A stretch of DNA of 64,000 bases from Pedobacter roseus (GCF_014395225.1 NZ_CP060723.1:2542001-2606000), one strand, 5' to 3'. Counted from the first letter of the stretch, positions 7,581-15,803 are shown. Notes: generated by a model from the sequence alone, not told the origin. Program-made: numbers and translations.

Positions 7581-8804
7581 TCATCCTTTAACTGAATTTA
7601 ACATTGTTTTGATTACTTCGGCAAATTTACCATCCTTATCAAGCTCCAGCGCCTTTCTGTATAGAGAATTGCCCTCATTCATTCTACCATTCAACTTTAA
7701 GAAATTTGCATAATTCATGTGTGCCTCTAAATAATCCGGGTCGAATTCGATTGCTTTCTTGAAATGAAATTCCGCTTTTTCATGATCTTCTGTCTTTCCC
7801 ACTATATCACGGTAATAATTCCCAAGATTGTTATGTGCCCTGGGTTCTTTTGGATCATAACTAAGAATTCGCTCGTACTGAAATTTTGCGCTTTTTAGGT
7901 CTTTAAAGTATTGGCTTCTCAGTACCGCAAGATTTAATCTGGCTATAGTCAATTTCGGCTCAACTTTAATAGCCTTTTCAAAACATTCCTGAGCCTTGGC
8001 AACATTATTAAAAACATCCTTATACAACATCCCGAGGTTGTTTAGGGCTTCATAGTTATCAGATTTCAGTTTTATAGCCTGTAAATAATTTAGTTTGGCC
8101 TGCTCGAACTTCCCTGCCATTGTGCAGGTAACGGCTTTGGAGGTGTGATAAAATGTATTTGGAGGAAATTTGGTGATATATTCATCCAAAAGAAGTTCCC
8201 GTTTTTCTACAGATTTGGTCTGCACTACAGCAATCAAATCCGTTAAATATTTTACATCTTCAATACCCATAGCTTTCAGCAGATGGCTGTAATTCGTTGG
8301 GCGCAGCTCCGAATATTTGACAATCAACATCGATGTAATGAAAGTGATAAAATTATCAATAGACTGCGAAGCCTCATTGATCAGCTTCAGATCAGCATAG
8401 ACATCCAATGCATTTAAAGGATCGATTTTTATTAATTGTCCCTGAAGGTTTTTTTTTTCTTGCTCCCAGTATTTTATATAGGCAATCCTGTCTAAAGGCT
8501 TGAATATCGAAGTATCATCTATAATTACCGGTAAAATTTTCTTTTGTACATTCTTTTCTTTGAGCAGGTGAGTTACTTCATACATGCAATTCAATGACTG
8601 AAGATAATCCTTACTGATTAGCAGAATAGAATAATCAGTATCCCTGATAGATCGCATAAAAGACTTTAAATCGTCTTTATAAGAAATTTCATGATTATCC
8701 TTTTTCAACAATATCCCAATCTGTTTCAGATCATTATAAATTTCTTCAGCTTCGGCATGATTGGCCCAGCAATAAGATAAGAAAACGGTTGGTGTTTTTG
8801 ACAT
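7581..8804 (-). CDS. TIR-domain protein with TPR repeats
   Basis: A 407-residue protein. Residues 1-145 form a TIR domain: VFLSYCWANHAEAEEIY opens the fold, YSILLISKDYLQS forms the beta-D strand, and SLNCMYE carries the glutamate (E76) expected to cleave NAD+ in prokaryotic TIR NADases. From about residue 215 to the end, at least five tetratricopeptide repeats are visible (ALNNLGMLYK, ARLNLAVLRS, AHNNLGNYYR, AHMNYANFLK). TIR-TPR proteins are known immune effectors or sensors. Here the gene leads an operon with a HEPN-like and a SHIxP protein, so I predict an NAD-depleting defence system with the TPR part as sensor. Confidence 0.88.
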   Translation of the reverse strand: MSKTPTVFLSYCWANHAEAEEIYNDLKQIGILLKKDNHEISYKDDLKSFMRSIRDTDYSILLISKDYLQSLNCMYEVTHLLKEKNVQKKILPVIIDDTSIFKPLDRIAYIKYWEQEKKNLQGQLIKIDPLNALDVYADLKLINEASQSIDNFITFITSMLIVKYSELRPTNYSHLLKAMGIEDVKYLTDLIAVVQTKSVEKRELLLDEYITKFPPNTFYHTSKAVTCTMAGKFEQAKLNYLQAIKLKSDNYEALNNLGMLYKDVFNNVAKAQECFEKAIKVEPKLTIARLNLAVLRSQYFKDLKSAKFQYERILSYDPKEPRAHNNLGNYYRDIVGKTEDHEKAEFHFKKAIEFDPDYLEAHMNYANFLKLNGRMNEGNSLYRKALELDKDGKFAEVIKTMLNSVKG

Positions 8805-8929
8805 ATAAAATCTTGATCAATAAAAGTAATCAAATTCATTTTAGTAAAATTATTGGATTTCCCTACAATGAAAAAATATTAGAATTTTGCCTGGTAAATG
8901 AGGTAATAATCCTGAAAGTAAACCTTATC

Positions 8930-9442
8930 CTATTTGTTTAAATGATTTAAATATGGCAATACCCATTTAAAGAAGGTGATAGCGCCAGTAAGTATCGCTA
9001 TAATCCATACTATGGTTTGAATAACTGTCTTCGTGTCCGGATGAGCAAGAAAATCTAAAACTTTTCTTCTTTTATTTTTCTTTTCGACCGGGGGAACTGG
9101 TAATAATATTTGCTCACTTTGTTTCCTTTTTAAGACTTGGTTTATTCCGGAAATTTTCCTCATTGTATCGTAGCGAACCGTGGATGGTGCATGATAATCT
9201 TTTGCATCTGCATAGTGTCGATAGCCGCCACCATTTACGACGTCGCGTCCAAATTCTGTGATCTTATAATAGTCTGAGTTTTCAACCTTTTTAATCAATC
9301 CCTCATTCAATAATTTTTCAATCACTAATCTAGCAGCACTATCCTTAATGTTATTTACAACATATTTATAATGAACCTTGGTTTGTTGATGATCCAGATA
9401 ACTTAATGCGTTGTCAAAAAGTTGTGGTGAAAGGTTAGGCAT
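8930..9442 (-). CDS. Winged-helix-like protein with C-terminal membrane anchor
   Basis: A 170-residue protein. The first ~75 residues resemble a winged helix (AARLVIEKLLNEGLIKKVEN, then DYYKITEFGRDVV). A basic linker (KKNKRRKVLDFL) and one C-terminal transmembrane segment (TVIQTIVWIIAILTGAITFF, about 140-160) follow. A membrane-tethered DNA-binding-like fold is unusual. It lies 125 bases upstream of the TIR-TPR gene on the same strand and could belong to that system as a sensor or anchor. Unknown family. Confidence 0.6.
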   Translation of the reverse strand: MPNLSPQLFDNALSYLDHQQTKVHYKYVVNNIKDSAARLVIEKLLNEGLIKKVENSDYYKITEFGRDVVNGGGYRHYADAKDYHAPSTVRYDTMRKISGINQVLKRKQSEQILLPVPPVEKKNKRRKVLDFLAHPDTKTVIQTIVWIIAILTGAITFFKWVLPYLNHLNK

Positions 9443-9532
9443 AATTCAGTTGAGATTGTTAACTCTCAAAGATAATTATTTTGCCCTATTATAAATGTCT
9501 ATCGAGAAACGTTCTCAATTTTAACTGTCAAA

Positions 9533-9736
9533 TTAAAGGACTAGGTTCCCTGCAATGGATGTACCAATCGCCCAGCCGGTTTCCAATATTGCATGTATTC
9601 CATTTGTTGCTTTTGTTTTCATATTACTTGTTTCCATAATCGTGATCTCCTTTCTAGGTCTTGTTGATAAATATTTCATTACTATGAAAGTTAATACTAG
9701 CAGAGCGACTGGCCACAAAACATTGCAAGTTGCCAC
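9533..9736 (-). CDS. Small putative membrane protein
   Basis: The frame from GTG at 9736 encodes 67 residues: a convincing transmembrane helix (VLWPVALLVLTFIVMKYL), a basic stop-transfer stretch (STRPRKEI), and a Gly/Ala-rich tail (GIHAILETGWAIGTSIAGNL). An internal ATG at 9634 has a strong Shine-Dalgarno (AAAGGAG) about 9 bases upstream, unusual in this phylum, and would give a 34-residue peptide. Either start is possible. It lies between the nuclease and wHTH-TM genes on the same strand. The overlapping plus-strand frame has no such features. Confidence 0.35.
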   Translation of the reverse strand: MATCNVLWPVALLVLTFIVMKYLSTRPRKEITIMETSNMKTKATNGIHAILETGWAIGTSIAGNLVL

Positions 9737-9809
9737 GCCTGACCCGAGGGCTATCTTAAATCTCCTAATGTCAAAGAATCGGCTACAAATATATAGCTAA
9801 AAGCCTACA

Positions 9810-10805
9810 TTAAAAGGGAAGGCCATCATATTCTTCAGGCTCAGCCGGCACAGCTGAAATAGGCAAAGGTAAATTGTTCACGATGAACTGATTAATGATA
9901 TCCTCCCTATCCATAAATAAAATCTGGCTGCGCTTAGATTTGTCTAGTGCATTTGCGAGCCAGTTTTTTGCTGCTTTTGTGATCTCTCCGCCAGCAATGA
10001 TAAAGGCATGATCAACAAGCACATTCTTTCCAATTTCAGGATCAAAAATTTCATGAGCTAGCATCATCAGAACCTGATTGTGAATTTCTGCAATGTTGGC
10101 GTTACCTCCCTTAGTCATTCCTGAAGAATCAAGTTTACCTTTTTTAACTTGTACCCCAAAATATAACCAATGTTGCGTAGGCAGCATGAACTTCATCCAA
10201 ATGTCTTTTCCATATTCTAGCGACTTATCCTTATGTCCAGCAATCGAAATTCTATAATACCCTAACTGCCTAAATAGTGGCACCAGGATTTCTTCGATAA
10301 GATCATCTTCAGAACAATTGTTCAAATAATTGACAAGTAATTCCCTTCTTTTTATCTCTAAACTTGTAAAAGGCCGATGTGGGTTAGCAGACGGTTTTAG
10401 GACTTTCTGTGAAGGAATGTGTTTTAAATAACACTTATTATCAGCAGCATAAAATGCTTCAAAATCCTCTCGGGACAATGCAGTGTTTAGCTCTTCTAGC
10501 GCATTGATTCTTTCTTTATCTTCATTAAAAGGATCGGCCTTTTCCATCAGCAACTGAATAACGCGACAAAAAATATCTGAAGGCATGTCAGCTGTTGTGC
10601 TTGGTTCCTGCAATATTTTCGAAAGTGTTTCAGATACCCAAATAGGCCTTGTCGAGCCATCATGGGCATAATCTGTATCAACATCTCCAAAGAATTCCGT
10701 CAAATAATAACTGCTACGATAGCGGAAATACGATATTTTATTGTCCTTAGGATCGCCACAAATCATTTTGGCAAGTTGGTTGAGAGTACGTGTCTTGAAT
10801 TCCAT
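9810..10805 (-). CDS. PD-(D/E)xK (Mrr-like) nuclease with AbiJ-type N-terminal domain
   Basis: A 331-residue protein. The N-terminal ~70 residues (FRYRSSYYLTEFFGDVDTDY, then HDGSTRPIWV) look like the N-terminal domain seen in AbiJ-type abortive-infection proteins. The C-terminal half has a restriction-endonuclease signature: the acidic residue in GKDIWMKF, then FGVQVKKGK (Q-x-K), matching PD-(D/E)xK in its Q variant. Mrr-like type IV restriction or abortive infection is the likely role. It is the first gene of the minus-strand series running down to 5864, and is divergent from the 10982 gene. Confidence 0.65.
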   Translation of the reverse strand: MEFKTRTLNQLAKMICGDPKDNKISYFRYRSSYYLTEFFGDVDTDYAHDGSTRPIWVSETLSKILQEPSTTADMPSDIFCRVIQLLMEKADPFNEDKERINALEELNTALSREDFEAFYAADNKCYLKHIPSQKVLKPSANPHRPFTSLEIKRRELLVNYLNNCSEDDLIEEILVPLFRQLGYYRISIAGHKDKSLEYGKDIWMKFMLPTQHWLYFGVQVKKGKLDSSGMTKGGNANIAEIHNQVLMMLAHEIFDPEIGKNVLVDHAFIIAGGEITKAAKNWLANALDKSKRSQILFMDREDIINQFIVNNLPLPISAVPAEPEEYDGLPF

Positions 10806-10970
10806 GTTGAGGTTTTAGAGTGTTAACCTATGCAAAAATCGGCTATTTTATTGAAAAAATTATCATGGGAAAAATTAGCTTGGTCTTTTAATAATGCTGA
10901 TTTATGTTATCTCTTAACTCATTGCACCTATGATTTGCAGTCTACCATCAGTAACGGATTTTGTAATGTT

Positions 10971-10978
10971 TATATTTG
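10971..10978 (+). promoter_or_regulatory. -7 box directly before start codon (leaderless mRNA candidate)
   Basis: TATATTTG matches TAnnTTTG and ends 3 bases before the ATG at 10982. A transcript from it would begin at or within the start codon, so the next gene is a candidate leaderless mRNA. It also argues for the ATG at 10982 over the in-frame TTG at 10976. Confidence 0.45.
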
Positions 10979-10981
10979 TTC

Positions 10982-11968
10982 ATGAAGGAATGTTTATATA
11001 CAGCGTTTTTTAAAGATAAACCAGAAGATGAAGCAACTATACAGGCATTCGCGGCAAGTTCTGGAATTCCAGTTGAACAAAACTTAAAGGCCATCAAAGA
11101 CAGAACCGAATTTCTCTCCGAAATCATCGAATATAGGTTCGGAATTTTCTTCTCAAAGCTATTTAATGAACTCAAGCACGAGCCTCGAGCTTTTCCGGAT
11201 TCTCCCTACACTCCTGATTGGTCTATGTTAAGTGCGAATGAAAAAATAATTGCAGAGGTATTTAGACTTAACCCTAGCCGCAAAGATGCACTAGATTTAG
11301 ATTATTCGGACAAACTTGCTGGGGTATTACATGAAATAACCAAAGATTATCTGTTAAAACTTGAATATCAGCATGAACAGCTAACTGGGATATCGCATGA
11401 TCTAGCCGCTATAAAAAGCAACATAGAAAACTGGCTTATCACAAATCCAGAGTTGGGTACTTCTTTTGAATTTAATAACGAAATCAACTTCACTGTTAGA
11501 GGTAAAAACTCAGGTTTAACCAAAGTGAATATCATCAGTCCATACCGTAAAATAAATTTTGACTATAGAAGACTTACAGGCGAAAAAAGCAATCTTTTTT
11601 CCAAACTAAAATATGCTACTGAGTTAACCAAAAATAATATTCCTTATATTGTCTGTATGCATCTAACCTTTGAAAGCTGGTTTGATACTAAAGACGTTTA
11701 CAAACAGCTTTATGGATCGGCGGGTATTTTACACGACGACGAACCTTTTGAAGAGTTTTATCCAGGAGCGGTCTTTCACGATATTTCTTCTGGACTATAT
11801 TATTCCAACAAGCTGATTAAAGATTGCGTTAGCGGCATTTTAGTCTCTTATCAAGGTAATTTTAGCTATTTCCCAAATTACAGTCATAACAACAGGCTTA
11901 GTCCTGAGTCAAAAACATTGCTTAACGAATTTTTATACAAAGAACTTACCGAGCAGCAAGAAATTTAA
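10982..11968 (+). CDS. Hypothetical protein in defence island
   Basis: A 328-residue soluble protein starting MKECLYTAFFKDKPEDEA. I do not recognise a family. The first ~110 residues look helical. The C-terminal half alternates strands and helices (NEINFTVRGKNSGLTKVNII, NNIPYIVCMHLTFESW) and could hide a nuclease-like fold, but no complete catalytic motif is visible. It is divergent from the Mrr/AbiJ-like gene across about 175 bases, so the two may share control. Confidence 0.6.
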   Translation: MKECLYTAFFKDKPEDEATIQAFAASSGIPVEQNLKAIKDRTEFLSEIIEYRFGIFFSKLFNELKHEPRAFPDSPYTPDWSMLSANEKIIAEVFRLNPSRKDALDLDYSDKLAGVLHEITKDYLLKLEYQHEQLTGISHDLAAIKSNIENWLITNPELGTSFEFNNEINFTVRGKNSGLTKVNIISPYRKINFDYRRLTGEKSNLFSKLKYATELTKNNIPYIVCMHLTFESWFDTKDVYKQLYGSAGILHDDEPFEEFYPGAVFHDISSGLYYSNKLIKDCVSGILVSYQGNFSYFPNYSHNNRLSPESKTLLNEFLYKELTEQQEI

Positions 11969-12047
11969 GTAGGATTTCTAATGATTAAAATCATTATCCT
12001 AACGACGAGTTCCGAAGACATTTTAAAGGGTTACAAGTATTAAAAGT

Positions 12048-12194
12048 ATGAGCAGAAAAATGAGATTGTTAGCTCAATACCATTGCAGAAAGCTTCTTAA
12101 GACGCTTAAGGCAGAAATCGTATACCATAGAAAGTTACAAGCTAGTGCCGCAAGCAAAACTTTAAATATTATGTTATATCGAAGTACGGTATAA
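12048..12194 (+). CDS. Possible 48-residue basic ORF in an otherwise empty stretch
   Basis: The stretch 11969-12337 has no clear gene. The best candidate is this plus-strand frame, a basic helical peptide beginning MSRKMRLLAQYHCRKLLKTL. A minus-strand frame overlaps it (12074-12268), and there is no strong start signal for either. A short palindrome (TAATGAT-TAAA-ATCATTA) near 11979 could be a terminator remnant for the upstream gene. Confidence 0.15.
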   Translation: MSRKMRLLAQYHCRKLLKTLKAEIVYHRKLQASAASKTLNIMLYRSTV

Positions 12195-12337
12195 CAGTAA
12201 AAGAAAGCATTAAGTATTTGTTTACCATTCATTATAAACATATTTGGCGAGATCACCAGGTGTTGCATTCGTTTCCATTTAACGAGAATTGTTTCGGTGT
12301 TGCTAAATTGATTTTTTTTATCAAATGTATCCTTTAA

Positions 12338-12736
12338 CTAAATCGACAGCAATTGCGCATTGATCCCGGTTTCTAAGGTGATCAGCTCAGCAAGTTGTTT
12401 TTCTAGACTGCTGGTCATCGATTTGAGCAGCGAACGAGACGGTTTTGTTTCCAATATTTTTGTTAATAGCTCATCGCTTAGATTTTTTTCGTAACTATCC
12501 GTCATGAGTATGATGTAGCGATCGATAGTCGTCCCTGGGAATAATTCACTAGAACCCATACCATATTCTTTAGAAAGTTTTGTTAGGTCGTTCCGAACTT
12601 TAACCGAGGTCGTCTGCGTTGCTCTAAATTGAATGGTGAAGTGCTCGATTTCTTCTTTAGGCTTATCCAGAAATGTTTTTTGGTAGGTAAACCAGGCGAT
12701 TAGGAGACCTAAGATACCGATGGTGATTTCAATCAT
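12338..12736 (-). CDS. Small N-terminally membrane-anchored protein
   Basis: A 132-residue protein with one N-terminal transmembrane helix (ITIGILGLLIAWFTYQ, residues 3-19) and a cytosolic, probably helical domain (DELLTKILETKPSRSLLKSM). Not recognised. It is divergent from the HExxH metallopeptidase gene across about 70 bases, which suggests co-regulation. Such one-TM proteins often form the membrane arm of defence pairs; that is inference. Confidence 0.55.
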   Translation of the reverse strand: MIEITIGILGLLIAWFTYQKTFLDKPKEEIEHFTIQFRATQTTSVKVRNDLTKLSKEYGMGSSELFPGTTIDRYIILMTDSYEKNLSDELLTKILETKPSRSLLKSMTSSLEKQLAELITLETGINAQLLSI

Positions 12737-12807
12737 GGAGGCATTAGTTTTCGTTCTTTATCAAAGATTTAATTTATATTCAACTTTTCAAAGATAATTT
12801 TATCTCG

Positions 12808-13524
12808 ATGAGTAACGCAATATACAAATCAAAGCTCATTGACTCAAGAAATGAAGACCTTTTTCAAACAGTCGATTCACAGTTTAACATCTCGTTTGAA
12901 CCTTCGAATAACAGAGAACATTCTGTTTACACGATTGGAAATCGAATGACTTTTTATATCCCTGCGGGTGAATTTTGCATTGATAGTTTTACTCATGAGC
13001 TTCTGCACGGCTACATTGATGCCTGCGGTGTAAATCTTACAGGCAGTTTAAGAAATTCTGTTTCTGGAAGTATTTCACTGGTTAAGTTATTCGATACGGA
13101 ATTGGCTGAGCACATTGCAAACTGTATAGCCCACACCTTGATGTTGCCGATATTTTTAAACCGCGGATTTGACCGTTCAAAATTTCTGTTTGACTATAAT
13201 TACTATAAGGCAGAATCTGGGATTGGGGAGAAGATTAAACGCCATTTTAAAATAGCTCCAACTGTTTATAATATTTTAGCTGTTCGCACTTTTATCGGAA
13301 AGTATTTTGCTTTTAAATGCGATCCAAATCCTGCGTTTGATTATAGCGTACAAATTAGAGAATTGCAACAAATCGACCAAGCGCTTTATAATATTCTTGA
13401 AAATTATATTTCTAAATGGGCGAATTATGATTTTAGCGATGATGAGTATTCGGAATTCCGGTTAAATCACCTGGACTTTGCTGATGAGATGGAAATATGG
13501 ATGAGTGATAAAAGCTTTGCATAA
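12808..13524 (+). CDS. ImmA/IrrE-like zinc metallopeptidase
   Basis: A 238-residue protein with the zinc motif HELLH (residues 63-67, in SFTHELLHGYI). A second segment, ELAEHIANCIAHTLMLP (98-114), resembles the third-ligand region of ImmA/IrrE peptidases (E-x-x-A-N-x-x-A...LMP), which makes E101 the likely third ligand. ImmA-type peptidases cleave repressors, and relatives occur in toxin-antitoxin and phage-response systems. The family assignment rests on these two motifs. It overlaps or abuts a small membrane ORF downstream and is divergent from a one-TM protein upstream. Confidence 0.6.
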   Translation: MSNAIYKSKLIDSRNEDLFQTVDSQFNISFEPSNNREHSVYTIGNRMTFYIPAGEFCIDSFTHELLHGYIDACGVNLTGSLRNSVSGSISLVKLFDTELAEHIANCIAHTLMLPIFLNRGFDRSKFLFDYNYYKAESGIGEKIKRHFKIAPTVYNILAVRTFIGKYFAFKCDPNPAFDYSVQIRELQQIDQALYNILENYISKWANYDFSDDEYSEFRLNHLDFADEMEIWMSDKSFA

Positions 13525-13534
13525 TTTTACTCAG

Positions 13535-13720
13535 ATGTTTACCAAATTCTACACTGAATTCAGTACTCTATTCAATACAAGGGAACAAGCCTATATGTTC
13601 TGGATCATGGTGGCAATTGTCTGGCTGCTTTCTTATAAATGTATTAGGAAATCAGCGGGCAGTATGTTGTCTTTGTTGTTTAACAGGGCGTTCGTTTATA
13701 TCTATGCCGTTGCATTGTAA
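13535..13720 (+). CDS. Small membrane protein after metallopeptidase
   Basis: From the ATG at 13535 this is a 61-residue protein; a GTG at 13505 inside the peptidase gene would add 10 residues. It has a clear transmembrane helix (YMFWIMVAIVWLLSY) and a second hydrophobic end (LLFNRAFVYIYAVAL). The stop overlaps the next ATG as TAATG. The next frame continues with hydrophobic sequence, so the pair may be one membrane protein split by a frameshift, or two coupled peptides. Confidence 0.45.
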   Translation: MFTKFYTEFSTLFNTREQAYMFWIMVAIVWLLSYKCIRKSAGSMLSLLFNRAFVYIYAVAL

Positions 13721-13839
13721 TGTGGATTTTGTTCGTAGCCTTTCCTATGATGTATCAGGCTGCGAAAATAAACAGCTTCCAAAAATTCGTAAAAGAAATG
13801 GTCAAGCCTTTAATCGCGTTCTCTATCATTTTTGAATAA
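13720..13839 (+). CDS. 39-residue membrane peptide, TAATG-coupled
   Basis: The frame starts MWILFVAFPMMYQAAKINSF with an ATG that shares bases with the preceding stop. It has a hydrophobic N-terminus, a lysine-rich amphipathic middle (KFVKEMVKP) and a hydrophobic end (LIAFSIIFE). It is the third frame of the peptidase cassette. Small, basic and membrane-active, it could be a toxin-like effector or the tail of the preceding protein. Confidence 0.35.
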   Translation: MWILFVAFPMMYQAAKINSFQKFVKEMVKPLIAFSIIFE

Positions 13840-13916
13840 ATAATTAGTTCCATTTCATTGAGTTTATAAACCACCGTTGTTTTTGAAACATGGTAGCGAA
13901 ATTATGCAGTTGCAGA

Positions 13917-14687
13917 CTAATCAATTATATTGTATTCTGATTTTAACTCGTCCCAGTCAATTGCAAGCTGGCTCTGGAATAATTTAAAAATCGAACTGTC
14001 CATGGGTATGGATGCCCAGGAAAGGGTTGTTTCGTATTCGATCACATATCTCATTGCTTCAGGCTCCTTATTTTCAAACCCCGCGGTTTTTATACTTGTA
14101 AAAAAAGACTTAAAGTTATCTAATAAAGATTCTAATCTGGATATGAAAAGTGCTAACTTAATACCATCCTGTAAGAGTGTCAGCGGAAGAATCGCTTCAA
14201 TTAGTGACCTTACAAGCCCTTTATCGCCGACAGCGGAAGAAAACATAAACACAATAATTACCACACCCGCTTTAAAGTAGGTTTTAAATTGCATTTCCTT
14301 TGCTATGCTAAAGGTGTGAAATATATTTTCAAAGCAGTTCACCGATAGTTTATAAAACCCAGCATTCAGTGTATCTTGACTAAAGTATCCTTCAACCTTT
14401 CTTCCTGCGAAATTCGTATCAAAAGAGTTGTCCAGGTATTGCAAAGTTCTGGTACGCTCCGCCCTCGAAAAAACATAGGTCGCCCGAAAGTCGAGGATAA
14501 GGTATAGAACAATCAACATCAGATTTATCGCTATGACAACTGAAATATAATCTAATGCCCAGGGATAATTTTTCGTAAATTCAATTTTCTCATTTACTGT
14601 TAGCAACAGTGTTATTAATGTTGATCCATACAGCACATACATTTTGTAATTGTTGATATCTGTTACTCGGTCATAGTTAGATTTCAT
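13917..14687 (-). CDS. S-4TM family CBASS membrane effector
   Basis: A 256-residue protein with four predicted transmembrane segments (about residues 15-31, 42-67, 140-157 and 163-186) and a soluble C-terminal domain (about 187-256). This matches SMODS-associated 4TM effectors, which disrupt the inner membrane when a cyclic nucleotide binds. It starts 8 bases downstream of the CD-NTase gene, in the usual CBASS order of synthase then effector. Confidence 0.78.
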   Translation of the reverse strand: MKSNYDRVTDINNYKMYVLYGSTLITLLLTVNEKIEFTKNYPWALDYISVVIAINLMLIVLYLILDFRATYVFSRAERTRTLQYLDNSFDTNFAGRKVEGYFSQDTLNAGFYKLSVNCFENIFHTFSIAKEMQFKTYFKAGVVIIVFMFSSAVGDKGLVRSLIEAILPLTLLQDGIKLALFISRLESLLDNFKSFFTSIKTAGFENKEPEAMRYVIEYETTLSWASIPMDSSIFKLFQSQLAIDWDELKSEYNIID

Positions 14688-14695
14688 AAACGCTA

Positions 14696-15574
14696 TTATC
14701 TGCTAGGAAATTCATAATTAAAAAACATGTTCCACTTTTCAAAACATAAATCCAAATCACTGCTACGAGCTGTATAAGCAGCTTCTGCCCTTTTAAAATC
14801 CGCCCTAACTTTAGACAACGCTGTTTCCCGCTTGAGTGATGTACTTGTTCCTGTTATTCTGCCTGTTATGCCAAGTGGATCATTCACCGAAGGTATATCA
14901 TAATCATTTAAGTATTTAAAAAATCTATACAAATCAATATCATAAACAATTGAGGTTTCTGATTCGGCATAACGAGTTACCCTAAGTTCCAGATAGAATG
15001 AGGTAAGTGGTACATCATTATAATATTTCCAAGCTTTGACGAGTTGTATCAAAGGCTTCAGTTTGCCGGAAAGCCTTTTATCATGATATGATACATACGC
15101 GTTATGAGCACTGGGGCTTGAATTCTTCCAGCCATTTTCGCCATTTGCAATCTGATATTGATTGAAATTGCCATATGCTGTTTTAACAACACCATTGCTA
15201 TCACACGGGGTAATCTCCATTGTCTCGGAAGCGTAAGTTCCAAATGGAATTTTTACAGCAGGGGAACGGACAGCAATCCCTTCCGTTCTTGGAAAGGAAT
15301 TCTGTAGTGTTTCTTTTATTATCGTTAACGAAGTCGCCGAATTTTCCTTTAAGTTCCTAGTTGGAATTACAGCAAAATAGTCTGTATCGCTGAAATGACG
15401 CACACCTGTTCCTGCCCCAAATGACCCAGTTTCAAACATCCTAGTACATTCGTGACTATTTTTTAAACATCGCTGCACGGAGTCTTTATGAGACGCCGCT
15501 TTGTCGTGTTCTGTTTTTAATGGGATTAACCATGAAATAAAAGTATCAAATCCTTGTTCTAATGTCTTGGCCAT
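14696..15574 (-). CDS. CD-NTase (cGAS/DncV-like nucleotidyltransferase), CBASS
   Basis: A 292-residue nucleotidyltransferase. ETGSFGAGTGVRHFSDTDYF carries the GS motif (residues 50-51) and the catalytic DxD (D63, D65). MEITPC near residue 120 supplies a third carboxylate as Glu rather than the usual Asp. CD-NTases make cyclic di- or trinucleotides on phage infection. With only a 4TM effector downstream and no E1/E2/JAB, HORMA or TRIP13 genes, it forms a minimal type I CBASS. The nucleotide product cannot be told from sequence alone. Confidence 0.82.
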   Translation of the reverse strand: MAKTLEQGFDTFISWLIPLKTEHDKAASHKDSVQRCLKNSHECTRMFETGSFGAGTGVRHFSDTDYFAVIPTRNLKENSATSLTIIKETLQNSFPRTEGIAVRSPAVKIPFGTYASETMEITPCDSNGVVKTAYGNFNQYQIANGENGWKNSSPSAHNAYVSYHDKRLSGKLKPLIQLVKAWKYYNDVPLTSFYLELRVTRYAESETSIVYDIDLYRFFKYLNDYDIPSVNDPLGITGRITGTSTSLKRETALSKVRADFKRAEAAYTARSSDLDLCFEKWNMFFNYEFPSR

Positions 15575-15623
15575 ATGAAAATAAAATCTTTAATAAAGTT
15601 AAATTAGAAAGGTAAAACCCCAA

Positions 15624-15637
15624 TACGGTAAGCCGTA
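15624..15637. promoter_or_regulatory. Short palindrome upstream of CD-NTase
   Basis: TACGG-TAAG-CCGTA lies about 50 bases upstream of the CD-NTase start, flanked by AAAACCCC and AAAACCCCC tracts. It could be an operator or a leader hairpin of the CBASS operon. Only the symmetry is seen. Confidence 0.25.
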
Positions 15638-15755
15638 AAACCCCCAAAAGAGTCGCCACATGCGAGATACTAATATTAATAATATAAACAGATAGGCAAA
15701 GCTTCAATAAACACCTTCCCTATCAACAGCAGGTAAAAGACACAAATTGGTTTCA

Positions 15756-15788
15756 AATGAATCCAGCGGATAACCCACTGGATTCATT
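15756..15788 (-). terminator. Terminator-like hairpin after DUF3892 gene
   Basis: AATGAATCCAG and CTGGATTCATT form a perfect 11-bp stem around an 11-nt loop, 16 bases past the stop of the DUF3892 gene. The minus-strand exit is only weakly T-rich, so termination is likely but not certain. Confidence 0.5.
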
Positions 15789-15803
15789 AAAGAATACAAG
15801 TAA

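Noticed and set aside
12074..12268. Minus-strand ORF of 64 codons
   Set aside because: Overlaps a slightly better plus-strand frame, has no start signal, and composition looks random.
13617..13835. Cys-rich plus-strand ORF of 72 codons
   Set aside because: It overlaps the two better-supported membrane frames in another phase and lacks a start signal.
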